NCBI RefSeq assembly: GCF_041956535.1
Contig: NW_027192196.1
Location: 204,921-268,920 of the forward strand
Length of the DNA: 64,000 nt
Direction: 5' to 3'
Origin: Calcarisporiella thermophila CBS 279.70
Lineage: Eukaryota; Calcarisporiellomycota
The notes under the pieces were generated by a model that did no database searches, had not been told where the DNA came from, and saw only the letters and a list, made by a program, of their open reading frames with translations. Position 1 is the first letter of the stretch. Every line of letters starts with the position of its first letter. Shown here piece by piece: positions 1-12,235 of this stretch. Position numbers and translations under genes: made by a program.

Positions 1-2289
1 ACCTCCCATGACGTGAAGGGGCTGTTGGGCGCGGATGGGCGGAAATACTTGCTCGACCTGTGCCGCATGTGCCCGGTGGACATCGAGTTCCTGGAAGAGG
101 TGGACAATAAGGCCAAGGGCGAGAATGGGGACGCTAAAGAGGATGGAAACGAGGGCGACAAGAAGGAGAAGATTCCTTACCCTCACAGGCTTACCTTCCT
201 GCGACCCGAGCTGTTGGAGCTCTTCTGGGAGCACCGCCTGCGAGCCTGGGTCAAGGAAAAGGCCTTGGCCAAGCAAAAGGTAGGCGTTACTCTCCTCCAC
301 CGTTTTATGGGCAGATTTAAGAATAGAGTCGTTGAATGGGGTCTACATTTCTTCTAGGAGGCAAAGGCCGAGTCTGAGGACCAGAGCAACCAGGGCGAAA
401 AGGAGGCACCGCAGGAGAAGCCTGAGGATTCCGCCAGCGAGCAGCAGCCGGGTGACGGAAAGGAGGAGAAGGAGCAAGCCGAGGGCCGAGAAGCGGAGGG
501 CGACGACAAGGCCAACGACGTCGAAGAAATCGATACCTCCGAGTTTGACCTCAGCTTCAACCCTGATGCATTCCTCCCCTATGCCCACAAAGAGAGCAGC
601 CATGATGAGGAGACGCGCCAGCAAGAAGAGGTCGTGCGCCAGGCTTCTCGGTTCTTGCGTGAGACCATCATCCCGGGCATTATTGTTGATTTCGCGTCCC
701 ATGTGGTCTCTCCCCTGGATGGAAGCCAGCTCACCCGGACGCTCCATCGCCGGGGCATTAACATCCGCTACCTCGGAAGGATCGCATCGCTGGCGGAGAG
801 CGTGAAAGAGCATCGCTTGGACTACATCGTGGAGCTTCTGGTCCACGAGATGATCATCCGCGCCTGCAAGCGGATCATCCGCAAACTGTTGCGCGACGTG
901 CCGACCACCGAGACCGCCCACTGCGTGGCCCACTTTTTCAACTGCTTGGTTGGTACCGGCTACAACCCCACCCCTGCTCCCCCCACCGCCTCCTCCTTCG
1001 ACTACGCACAACTCACCCCGGCCGCTCTCCAAGAGGAGATCCGCTTCGAGGTGCAGCGCCGCTTCCGGTACTCTCTGCCCGCCGACTTCATGGCGCGGGT
1101 GCGCAAGGTCCCCTTGCTGAGAGAGGTCTGCTTGCGAGTTGGCGTGCAGCTCGAAGCCCGCGACTACTGCTTCGAGCCGGTGCAGCACGAATCCGACGAA
1201 GACGCCGCCCCCGTTGCCCCTGAGTCTGGCCGCAATGGTCACAAAAAGGGCAAGAAGGCGCCGGCCGAGAAGAAAACCAAGCGGCCGCGCGTGACCACCT
1301 TCCTCCCCGAGGACGTGGTCGCATTGGTTCCCGTGGTCAAGGACTCCTCTCCCCGCAGCCAGTTTGCGGAGGAGTCCTTCGAGACGGGACGGCTCGCCCT
1401 CGCCCAAGGCCAACGCCAGCTGGGTGTGGAGCTGCTGCACGAGTCCTTGGCGCTGCACGAGCAGTGCTACGGGTTTGTGCACCCGGAGACGGCCCGGTGC
1501 TATGGATCCCTGGCGATGATCTACTACCAGTCGGAGGAGCGCGAGCTTGCCCTCGAGCTGCAGCGCAAGTCCGTCGTGGTTCTTGAGCGCACCTGTGGCG
1601 TCGACGCCCCCGAGACGATCCACGCCTACCTGAATCTCTCGCTCTTCGAGCACGCCGCCGGTAGAACCCGCCTGGCCCTACGTTACCTGAGACACGCCAT
1701 GAAGTACTGGGAGATCGTTTACGGAAGCGGGCACCCCGACTCCGCCACCGCCGACAATAACGTGGCGGTGATGCTCCAGCACCTCCGCGAGTTCACACTC
1801 AGCTGCCGCTTCTTTGAGCGCGCCTGTGCCGTCCAAGAGTCCATCTTCGGTAAGGACCACGTCCTCACCGCATCCGGCAACCACTTGCTTGCCAAATCGT
1901 ATGCCCTCACCGGCGATTTCAAGAAAGCGCTGGCGGTGGAGAAGCAGGCGTACAACATCTTCAAGGAGCGGCTCGGCGACGAGGATCCCCGCACCCGGGA
2001 GAGCGAGATCTGGCTGAAGGAGCTGACCACGAACGCGGTCTACGCGGCCAAGATGGCCCTGGACCAGCAGAAGCAGGCGGAAACACGGCTGCATGCGTCT
2101 CCGAACGCGGGCGCCGTGGGCAGAAAGGTGTCGCCCTCGGGCGCCGTCAAGGACGGATACGGCGCCAAGGGCAATCTGCCCATCGATGAGCTGCTGGCCT
2201 ACATTGGCGAGGGCTCCTCGTCCTCCGCCGGAGGGAAAAAGAAAAAATCCACCGCCAGCAAGAGCAAGAAGAAGAGCCAGAGAAAGTAG
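1..2289 (+). CDS. CLU1: Clustered mitochondria protein CLU1, C-terminal part (5' end outside window)
   Basis: Cytosolic protein of the CLU/eIF3-associated family, which binds mRNAs of mitochondrial proteins and keeps mitochondria dispersed (family knowledge). Two exons are visible, 1-279 and 358-2289, with a 78-bp intron (GTAGGC...CTAG, phase 0). They give 736 residues to a TAG stop. The window opens in the end of the CLU domain (GADGRKYLLDLCR, then VDIEFLE). An acidic, Lys/Glu-rich linker follows, then the eIF3-p135-like helical region (ETIIPGIIVDF onward). Tetratricopeptide repeats are encoded at about 1366-2043 (repeating HPET/HPDS...LA.. pattern), and the tail is Lys/Ser-rich. The start codon lies left of the window. 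A 436-codon open frame on the opposite strand is a shadow of its GC-rich codons. Confidence 0.93.
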
Positions 2290-3280
2290 GAGCTTCCCCC
2301 CTCCTCCCCCCTGGCACCCACCACCCTCTTCTAAACCGCTGCCATCTATCCCCGCCAATTCGTATACATAGACACAAAAAAAAAATAGGCTAACTCCTTC
2401 TATTTCTTGGGACTTGTCTACTATTTTGGATCATGGAAATAAAATATAGATTTTTCTAAGGCCCATCCCATTCTATTGTCATTCTAGGGTTTGAATGGGC
2501 TCGCTCGATCCAGCATAATTTGGCGTGGAATCCCGTTAAGGATCATATTAAATATTTGAAGGGAAAACAAAAGGATTGTTCGAATTTTTCACAAACGTCT
2601 TTGTAAGCTGAGCAAGCTTCATGGGTACTCATTTCGAGAATGAATAGCATTCCAGGCCATAGCCTAGCATCGACGGTTTCAATGGCCGCTTCGATCTCAG
2701 TCATCCCATACAAGGGAAACTTAGGCTGGGCAATGGAGAAGATGCGCTTGATGGAATTCAGGGCAGATTACTCCCATGACCCAAGCAACACTCAACTTGA
2801 ATTCATGAAATGCGTGTGTTTACTATTCCAGCAGACTAACCAGATTATGAATGGGCTGGAATGCAGTTGGTCCGAATCGCAAAGTTGGCTTGGTAGGTTG
2901 TAGGCCCTTATCGACCACAGCAATGCGAATTTCAGTTCTAAAAAGGATAAATTCCATTGGACTCTTCAACCGGCCGACGCATGGCTCATGAAATAGATAT
3001 ATATGGTAGGGGACTGGATACCTCGCAGATGTCTTGTGATATCTTGATGCCTCTCCGTGACAAAAAAAAATATAAAGCTCACTTGCAGCGCTGCTATGAA
3101 TAAAAGGGGGCAGCTGCCCACACTAGCTGGACTACATCCCGTTACATGAATGTACTCTAGTCCCATTGCTGACGCTAAGTACGCCGACTATATTAAAATC
3201 GCTCTTGATCTTTGAATCGTATCCATAAAATTTCTCCTCTCCACGCGAATCGTTGCTACAAGTAGGATAGAAAGCGGATA
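2290..3280. other. Intergenic, no gene seen
   Basis: About 1 kb between convergent-to-codirectional genes. An AATAAA-like signal near 2440 may serve CLU1. The short open frames at 2640-2903 (+) and 2966-3166 (-) have no coding character or recognisable motif. The last part should contain the promoter of the oxidase gene; I see no clear element. Confidence 0.6.
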
Positions 3281-5782
3281 ATGTGGGCTCATCTTTATGC
3301 TGAAGGGGATCGCCTGTGCAGCCTCGGCGTAGGCCGCAACTCGGACGGCCGGCTTGAAGTGTTTGGTATTTCTAACGACGGCCGAGTCTGGCACACATGG
3401 CAAACCGCACCAAGCGGAGGCTGGAACGGCAGTTGGGTTCAGCTACACTCGTCCACAGACCGGATGATCCAGCTGAAAGCGGCATCGAACCAGGATGGGC
3501 GCCTTGAAGTATTCTGCATTTCGTCCGACGGCCGAGTCTGGCACACTTGGCAAGTTGCGCCAAGCGGGGACTGGCACAACGGCTGGGTTGAGCTGAGCAC
3601 AGAGCATATTCGTCTGCGCAATCTCGACGTGGGCCTCAACCATCACGGCCGGCTAGAAGTGCTCGGGACCTCGGAGGACGACCGGGTTTGGCATATCTGG
3701 CAAGTGGCCCCCAATGGAGGTTGGAATGGGCATTGGATGGAGAGATACACGTCCGCAGACCGCCTGCGCCGACTGCGGATAGCGGTGAACCAGGACGGCC
3801 GCCTTGAGGTATTTGGCATTTCGCCTGACGGTCGCATTTGGCACACCTGGCAGGTTGCGCCGGGCGAAGGGTGGAATGGCAGCTGGGTAGAGTTCTACAC
3901 GGAGAGCGACCGCATGCGCGATCTAGATGTGGGGAGCAATCTGGATGGTCGGTTGGAGGTGTTGGGGACTTCGGAAGACAACCGAGTGTGGCACACTTGG
4001 CAGGTGGCGCCCAATGGGGGATGGAATGGAAGTTGGGTGGAGCGCTACTCATCTGTCGACCGCATGCGCCAGCTGCGAGTGGCCACGAACCAGAATGGTC
4101 GGCTGGAGGTGTTCGGCATTTCGGAAGACGACCAGGTTTGGCACACTTGGCAAGTCTTGCCCGGAGGAGCTTGGAAAGGACGCTGGCTCAAACTTTACAG
4201 CGAGGGGGATCGGTTGCGTCAGCTCGAGGTGGGCCGCCATCAGGACGGGCGGCTTGAGGTCTTCGGCACTTCGGCGAACCAGCAGGTGTGGCATACATGG
4301 CAGGTCGCTCAGGGCCGATGGAGAAGGCCGGACGCCGAGGTCGGCCGGTTCGATCTGCAGGAAAATGTGCTCGGCATGGCCGGCGTGCATCTCGCGATGC
4401 TCCACACCGGCAAGGTGCTCTTCTTCTCGTACGATCCCAGAAAGGAGAACAACCTGAATCGAGGCTACTGGCAAATCTGGGACCCCGCGCGCGGCCCATC
4501 GCCGCTCCAGGTCCACCCCCGCAATATCTTCTGCGCAGGCCACTGCTTCCTCGCGGACGGCCGGCTTCTCGTCTCGGGCGGGCAATCCTACAACTATCCT
4601 CCGTTCTTGGGGCGCGGCGCCGATCACGACGTGCATGTGTTCGACCCGACCACCCTCACTTGGACCCGTCACAAGGACATGAAAAAGGCGCGATGGTACC
4701 CCACATGCGTGACCCTGCCCACCGGCGACGGGCTCATGGTGGGCGGCCACGCCTCTCGCTTTGTGCCGCCCAACCGGATCAACAAAGACTACGAGGTGTT
4801 CCGCTGGCGAACCAACGAGCAATCCCCGCCCGGCCCCTTCGACCCCGGCCACATGGATGATTACCCGTTTCTGTGCGTGTTGCCGGATGGGACTTCACGA
4901 GGGACTCTGTTTGCCTTTTGCCGCACCGAGGCGCGCCTCTTCTCCCTCGAGCACAACACCTGGAGCAAATCCTTTCCGACCGCCTCTCCCCACCGGCGCA
5001 CCTACAATACCCAAGGCTCCTTTGTGCTGCTGCCCCTGCATCCTGACCAGCCGGAAAGGGTTCGCGTCATGGTGATCGGCGGCGGGGGGGACGACCACAA
5101 GGCCACCAACACCGCCGAAATCTTCGAGTTCAACGCCGCCCATCCGAGCCAGAGCGCGTGGCGAGCACCGGCGGGAGGGAATATGGAGTTCCGGCGCTTC
5201 ATGTCCGATGCCGTGCTTCTGCCGGATGGGACCGTGCTCGTTGTCAATGGGTCAGGGGAGGGCGCGGCGGACCACTCGAGCCAGCCCGTCATGTCCGCGG
5301 AGCTCTTCGACCCGCGCGACGAGAGCTGGCACACCATGGCGGCCCTCAACCGACAGCGCCAATACCATTCGGGAGCGCTCCTGCTGCCCGATGCTCGGGT
5401 CGTCGTGAGCGGGCACACGGAGCACTGGAATCCGGGCCACGAGGTGGAGGAGACCTCGCTCGACCTCTACAGCCCGCCGTATCTATTCAGGGGCACAAGG
5501 CCCGCCATCATGCACGCTCCGAGCGAGATGACCTATGGGGCGCGGTATGACCTTCGCGTTTCAGAGGATGCTCTCTCCGCAGTGCTGATCCGAGCTAGCT
5601 CCACAACGCACACCAACAACATGGACCAGCGATACGTCGGCCTTGCCGTTCTCCGCGACGGAGAGCGGTTTGCTATCACCGCACCGGCAGACAGCACGAT
5701 TGCGCCGCCCGGCTTCTACATGCTCTTTGTCCTGAACCAGGAGCGAGTGCCCTCCGTGGCCACTTGGGTCCACCTTACCTAG
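3281..5782 (+). CDS. PLL-type seven-bladed lectin propeller fused to galactose oxidase/glyoxal oxidase-like copper radical enzyme
   Basis: An intronless 833-residue protein. Residues 5-352 are seven tandem units of about 50 aa sharing DGRLEVFGIS, RVWHTWQ and GGWNGSW motifs, the signature of PLL/PHL-like fucose-binding seven-bladed propellers (family knowledge). Residues about 355-833 match the galactose/glyoxal oxidase fold. All five copper/cofactor residues are in place: Cys418 (FCAGH), Tyr473 (RWYPT), Tyr695-His696 (QYHSG) and His777 (TTHTNNMDQR). It should oxidise an alcohol or aldehyde to make H2O2, perhaps on a sugar held by the propeller (inference). There is no signal peptide: the ATG opens directly into the first blade and an in-frame stop lies at 3263-3265. 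Secretion would need an unusual route or an unseen upstream exon. The missing introns contrast with nearly all neighbours and fit retroposition or acquisition from bacteria. Confidence 0.88.
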   Translation: MWAHLYAEGDRLCSLGVGRNSDGRLEVFGISNDGRVWHTWQTAPSGGWNGSWVQLHSSTDRMIQLKAASNQDGRLEVFCISSDGRVWHTWQVAPSGDWHNGWVELSTEHIRLRNLDVGLNHHGRLEVLGTSEDDRVWHIWQVAPNGGWNGHWMERYTSADRLRRLRIAVNQDGRLEVFGISPDGRIWHTWQVAPGEGWNGSWVEFYTESDRMRDLDVGSNLDGRLEVLGTSEDNRVWHTWQVAPNGGWNGSWVERYSSVDRMRQLRVATNQNGRLEVFGISEDDQVWHTWQVLPGGAWKGRWLKLYSEGDRLRQLEVGRHQDGRLEVFGTSANQQVWHTWQVAQGRWRRPDAEVGRFDLQENVLGMAGVHLAMLHTGKVLFFSYDPRKENNLNRGYWQIWDPARGPSPLQVHPRNIFCAGHCFLADGRLLVSGGQSYNYPPFLGRGADHDVHVFDPTTLTWTRHKDMKKARWYPTCVTLPTGDGLMVGGHASRFVPPNRINKDYEVFRWRTNEQSPPGPFDPGHMDDYPFLCVLPDGTSRGTLFAFCRTEARLFSLEHNTWSKSFPTASPHRRTYNTQGSFVLLPLHPDQPERVRVMVIGGGGDDHKATNTAEIFEFNAAHPSQSAWRAPAGGNMEFRRFMSDAVLLPDGTVLVVNGSGEGAADHSSQPVMSAELFDPRDESWHTMAALNRQRQYHSGALLLPDARVVVSGHTEHWNPGHEVEETSLDLYSPPYLFRGTRPAIMHAPSEMTYGARYDLRVSEDALSAVLIRASSTTHTNNMDQRYVGLAVLRDGERFAITAPADSTIAPPGFYMLFVLNQERVPSVATWVHLT
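3293..4340 (+). repeat. Seven tandem ~150-bp coding repeats (lectin propeller blades)
   Basis: Seven consecutive units of about 150 bp encode the propeller blades of the oxidase fusion. Their DNA is visibly similar as well as their protein: units repeat GGCCGAGTCTGGCACAC-like and GGTGGAATGG-like words. Blades 3 and 5 share VLGTSED, while blades 4 and 6 share FGIS, suggesting duplication in pairs. Confidence 0.8.
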
Positions 5783-6768
5783 TAAGGATGCAGGGCCGGA
5801 CGTGGCGGTGCCACTCTTTTTTTTTTCATAGTTGCCCCATTTTCAGATTGCTGCAGAATTACACATGCTGTAGATTATATAATCGCCCTTTTTGAAAAGA
5901 CAGCTCTGTGCTACCTTTACCCCCCTGCCACTGTTGTCATTCTATGTGCATATTAGGAGTAGCAATGTTAGTTTAATAAAGATCATCCTCAGTAGCGGTT
6001 TGGTGTGCGAATTCCTCCCCTATCTGCTGCTAGGGTGACGTCCGCTTCAGGCTTCATTGCCAAGCGCTTGGCTGACGTTTCCGTTTCCTGCATGCGCTGG
6101 CGTGAGATCCACCGAAAACAAACAACGGTGATCGGTCGATGTGTGGCGCGCGGCGATTAGAAGAGATGACATAACCCATGCTCTTACGAAGACCCTCCCT
6201 GTTTTGGTAGCATGCCGCGTCTACGTCGGGGAAGTGCTCTCCCACGAAGCTCGGCCCCGCGGGCGCTTGTTTGCTTTTGCAATCGTGCATGCGTCCTCTG
6301 CAATGGCCCGAAGGCCTGCGAAAATGGAAGGGAGGCACGCGTCCACGTGGGGCGACTGCTGAGTAAAGCGGGCACAGGTTGTTGGCCGCGTTTCATGACA
6401 CAAGGATTCACAATAATCAAGGTGACAGTCCCTCATCTTGCCCCACGACAAGGCCGATCGAGCCTGACGTGACCTCATATTGGTCGGACCTCTGCAGCGC
6501 TCTGTCCGCTATGCCTTGTTCCAATTTACTTTCCGTTGTGATCGGCGAGCTCTTGCCTTATTTCCGAAGATGCGCGCTTTCCTTTGCATTAGCGATTCCG
6601 AGCCTTGGTTTGATTCGCCTCCATATATTGCCAATTCCTGCTCCTTCTTCTTTCTCGCTCATTTCTCCCCCCTTGCTCATCCCCATCTCCCCCTCCGCTC
6701 TTTCCCGCCCCTCCATCTATCGCCCATTGCCACGCTCATTGTCGGTACACCCCGCACCTTCATTGATA
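5783..6768. other. Intergenic and probable promoter of the proline-rich gene
   Basis: AATAAA at 5975-5980 is a likely polyadenylation signal for the oxidase. A strongly C/T-rich stretch at about 6640-6760 precedes the next ATG, a common fungal core-promoter/5'UTR feature. The in-frame open extension upstream of 6769 is low-complexity and not supported as coding. Confidence 0.5.
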
Positions 6769-7575
6769 ATGCGTAATTCACAGCGCGCCGAATTCCCCCT
6801 CCTGCCAGCTGCCCCCACCGTCGTCGAGCCGCCGTCTCCTCCTCCGCAATCCCCATTCGCCCGCTCGGTAACGGGAGGTTTCGCCTCTGCTGCCGAAAAG
6901 AAGCGCCGCTTCTTTCGTCTTCCCAAGCTCATAACCTCCCGAAAATCGCTGCTCTCCCTCTACTCCCCGAACGCACGCGACCCCCTCACACCTCCTCCGA
7001 CCACGCCTCCCCTCACCTCCCCTCCTCCGCGCTCAAGCTCCCTGAAGGATTGGGATGCCCCGGCCTCCCCTCCCCTTCCCCCTCTTCCTCTGCAGCAACA
7101 GCACCACTATCACCATTGCCATCACTACTACCACTGCTTTCACTACTACTATCGCCCCTGCTACTGCGGCAGACCTAGAGGATATGGAGAGGGTCGCTCA
7201 CGGATGCACGCGCCCATGTCGCTCTATCCCGCCTCCCAGCCCCGTTCTCCTACCCCGAACTATGCAATTCCCCATCCTCCGCGATCTCCGCTCTCCGTCA
7301 AATCCCTCAACGTATTCACAAGTCCTGCTCGCGCCAAGGCAATGAGATCGACGGTGTCGCTGCCCCCTCCGCGCCCGACCAACGAGCGGCGGCACTCTAC
7401 ACCCAACCCGCAGAAGCCAGAGAAGCACAGCGAGGCGACCAAGTGTGTGGCGCGGGTAACGAGTGGCAAAACCCTCGATTTTGACGAGATGCTCCACTAT
7501 CGCTCGGACACCATTAAAATGTCGTTAACGCCAAGACTCGCCAGCGAGGCAGAAAAATCACTCCTTTCCGACTGA
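6769..7575 (+). CDS. Proline-rich basic protein of unknown function
   Basis: A single-exon 268-residue model starting at ATG 6769 (MRNSQRAEFPLL). The same frame stays open further upstream, but that part is translated promoter-like C/T-rich DNA, so I chose this ATG. The protein is rich in Pro, Ser and Arg, with clusters such as PPTTPPLTSPPPRSSS, typical of intrinsically disordered fungal proteins. Near residues 105-130 there is an odd His/Tyr/Cys-rich stretch encoded by CAC/TAC/CAT triplets. The C-terminus is the most ordered-looking part (TSGKTLDFDEMLHYRSDTIK, then SLTPR). AATAAA at 7683-7688 is a likely poly(A) signal. I recognise no family. A signalling or septation scaffold is possible but unsupported. 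Confidence 0.6.
   Translation: MRNSQRAEFPLLPAAPTVVEPPSPPPQSPFARSVTGGFASAAEKKRRFFRLPKLITSRKSLLSLYSPNARDPLTPPPTTPPLTSPPPRSSSLKDWDAPASPPLPPLPLQQQHHYHHCHHYYHCFHYYYRPCYCGRPRGYGEGRSRMHAPMSLYPASQPRSPTPNYAIPHPPRSPLSVKSLNVFTSPARAKAMRSTVSLPPPRPTNERRHSTPNPQKPEKHSEATKCVARVTSGKTLDFDEMLHYRSDTIKMSLTPRLASEAEKSLLSD
7097..7170 (+). repeat. CAC/TAC/CAT triplet-rich tract
   Basis: An imperfect run of CAC, CAT, TAC and TGC triplets inside the proline-rich gene. In the gene frame it gives His/Tyr/Cys; in the next frame it gives Thr/Ile/Ala. It is likely unstable in length. Confidence 0.6.
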
Positions 7576-7830
7576 GATCCCTTTCCCATATTATGGCTTT
7601 TCTTCCCACTTTTCTGTACATATCACTACTACTACCTGGCTTATATTAATAATCTTAATGCATCGGTGCTAACCCAGAGTTTAATAAAAAGGAGCAGTGA
7701 CACGCTCGAGTTTTCATTTTTATTCAAGATACTTCACATGCAAAATACCCGACAAGAGTACATATCGAAGAAAGGAAAAAAAAAAAACCATTGCTTTTCC
7801 CCCCCCTTTCTAGCCGTAAGCTAGGGCAAT

Positions 7831-8982
7831 TCATTCGTACCCGTTTGTATGGTGTATGGATTCTCTTCGGAACCCTTCCAAAATGACCCGGCCTTTGCTT
7901 TCTCGGAGTGCGGCTCTGCACTTCTCCACCCCCTCGAGGAAGTCCTTCGCCTCACCGGCCACCACAAGCACCGCACTCGCGTTCATCAGCACGAAATCCA
8001 GCACGGGACCCGTGTACTCGCCAGCGAGGATCTGTTCTAATAGCCGAGCGTTCTCCTCAGGCAATCCACCCCGAACCTTCTCCAGCGGATGGACCGGCAG
8101 CCCAAAGTCTCTTGTTGGGTGGACCCGGAATTCGGTGATCTCACCGTCCGCCTCGAGGCTCCACACGTGAGTCTCGCCCGCAATGCTAATCTCGTCTAGG
8201 CCCTCTGCCCCACATACTACAAGCGCGCGTTCTGTCCCCACGCATTTAAGTGCCTCTACCATCAGCCGTCCAATTTCCGGCGAATAGACCCCAACCACCA
8301 TACGCCGGGGACGGACTGGGTTGCTCATGGGGCCCAACAGATTGAAAATGGTAGGAACCCCCATTTCACGGCGGGGGACCGCCACGTGGCGCATGGCGGG
8401 ATGATAGGTTTGTGAGAAAAGGAAGCAGTAATGGTGTTCCTGGAGGATCCGCGATACCTCCGTGGGCTTAATGTTGGCGACTTGGCAGCCGCATTTCTCG
8501 AGGAGATCGGCCGCCCCTGATTTGGATGAGGATGCACGGTTTCCGTGCTATAATAATTAAAGAAACGCAGAGGAGATGGGGATGAGGGCGATGGGGGAGG
8601 CAGAGCTAGAATGGGCAGTGAGTATCACCTTAGCTACATAGCATCCGGCGGCGGCTGCAACAATCCCTGCCGCCGTCGAGCAGTTGAAAGTGTCTTGTCC
8701 GTCTCCGCCGGTCCCTACGATGTCCACCACCGATTTACTAAGCATCTCGTCCAGCGGGACTTGGAGAGCATGGTCTCGCATTACATTGGCGCAGGTGGCC
8801 ACGATTTCTGGGTTGTGGTCGAGCTTGTGCAGTTTCAGTGCGGTGAGGAAGGTCGCGATTTGGGCTGGGCTTGCATTCCCCTCCATGATCTCTGTCATTG
8901 CAGCAAAGGAGTTTTGCGGTGTAAAGGAATCGGGCTCTTGGACAAGAGTTTTGAGGATGCGTCGAATGTTAGAGGATGTCAT
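7831..8982 (-). CDS. TRP4: Anthranilate phosphoribosyltransferase
   Basis: Catalyses transfer of phosphoribosyl from PRPP to anthranilate, the second step of the tryptophan branch. Two exons: 8982-8629 and 8547-7831; intron 8628-8548, phase 0. They give 356 residues, the normal family length. The PRPP-binding loop GTGGDG sits at residues 90-95 followed by DTFN. The intron separates CYVAK from HGNRASSSKSG, the conserved anthranilate/PRPP-binding motif. Other family marks are FNLLGPMSNPVRP and the C-terminal glycine-rich lobe. The donor GTGATA is weak by comparison with most introns here. It is divergently transcribed from phosphoglucomutase, with about 1.2 kb between the starts. Confidence 0.96.
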
Positions 8983-10149
8983 GGTGTCTGATTCAGGGAC
9001 AGAGGGATTATGAGAAGCAGGAGGATAGGGGAGGGGGGTATTGTGGAGAAGAACAAAACTGGCAAGCTCTATTTGAGTATAGGTGTTAAATAAATCGAGT
9101 CAAAATGAAATAAGAATATTCTAATATAAAGGATCCTAGCGATTGGCCGGTAAGCCACATGTAGCCTCCGAACTTCCTTTGCTTTTATCCAGGCCGAACC
9201 CTTTCCAACCTCCTCTGGCCTATTCCAGCAGTCCTCTCGGTGGTTCACGCTGAGCGCAGCGGCTGCCGAAGAGGAGCCTCACAAATACTCCTCTCATTAT
9301 AGCGCGACCGCGGCCTCTCTCCGGCCAAGAGACCTTCGTTGCGTCACCGCCCATGGGGGCGAGGATTAGATTGAGTTCAAGAGTCCGTTTCTCGGGACCA
9401 ATCCTTTTTGGTCATTTCTTCATCCATCATGATCTATCCTCCGGGCCAGAATCCACGGCGGGATCCCCCTGGGCTCGCAAAATAAAGTTTCCTTGCCAGG
9501 CATTGAGATGAGGCAGCGTAACACAGCAAACGTCAGCCTAAGATAATCCAGATAGTCCATGCATGATCGCTCAAGTCCCGAGATTCGCCCAGTGTTAAGG
9601 CTACCGAAATATGGATGCCGTTTTTATGGGCCATCATTTCTCTCTCCATTGCTTTGCGCCCTCCAGCCACTTTATTCAATTAAACAAAGGCGATTTAAAG
9701 ACGAACCGGCCTAAGGGGGCCCAAGCATCTGATGGATTAGAAAAGGCTAATCAAGTTGACTCTGACTATCAGCTGTTCCATCGCAGTGGAGTTATTTCGT
9801 TGTTAAGAGAACGCCCAGAGCGACCTTTGCGCTCGAGTGTCTCGATTCTAGCACCTGCAACACACTGTGGGACCAGGGGAGACACCGAGGGAGGGGGTGG
9901 GAGGATAGGCCGGCGAGTAGCGGATACAGGTGGGATAAACGGTAGCAAAGGCGTCGTTATTGCCCTGGTATCTATTTGTGGGATTCGGCACTGAGAATAA
10001 CTTCGATTTTTCAGATAATACCGAAGGGTGTGCCAATATCGATTGGGCGTCGCAAGTGAGAATAAATTTCCCGCGTCTTCGCTCGCCTTGTGTTTTTCCT
10101 TCGCTCCTTTTCCTCGCTTTCCCCTTAAAACGAGCACACTAGCTTCGCA
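8983..10149. other. Intergenic, divergent promoter region of TRP4 and PGM
   Basis: About 1.17 kb between two divergent starts. The open frame at 9611-9994 has no recognisable motif and atypical composition, so I do not call it. A C/T-rich stretch at about 10070-10130 precedes the PGM start. Confidence 0.6.
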
Positions 10150-11947
<1,798 letters not shown>

Positions 11948-12235
11948 GTGCAAGAAGACGAGGGGAGGAGGAAGGAGAGAAGGAAGGGAGAGAAATGTTG
12001 TGAATATGTTTAATAGCCGTCAGTTTCTTTCTTTCTTTTTTTGTTTTGCATCGGGATCTCTTTTGTCACTTCTTATTCCATTTAATTTCATCCTATTTAC
12101 TAAAGAGAAAATTGTTTGGTACGTATGGATATACGTATATCTCCCATTAATAGTAGTTTTTATTGTAGTGCACCTTGGCTAAACGACAAATGTCTTTTCA
12201 CCACCAGTATTGGTCCATTCTCGCATCCTTCGCAA
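11948..12235. other. 3' flank of PGM
   Basis: Purine-rich then AT-rich sequence after the PGM stop. Nothing else is recognisable. Confidence 0.5.

Noticed and set aside
343-1653. 436-codon open frame on the minus strand
   Set aside because: Lies entirely antisense to well-supported CLU1 exon 2; an effect of GC-rich codons.
2640-2903. 87-codon plus-strand ORF between CLU1 and the oxidase
   Set aside because: No conserved motif or plausible promoter; length is expected by chance.
6379-6768. N-terminal extension of the proline-rich protein
   Set aside because: Translation of a C/T-rich promoter-like tract; the ATG at 6769 gives a more coherent protein.
9611-9994. 127-codon plus-strand ORF in the TRP4/PGM promoter
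   Set aside because: No recognisable motif and composition unlike the flanking genes.
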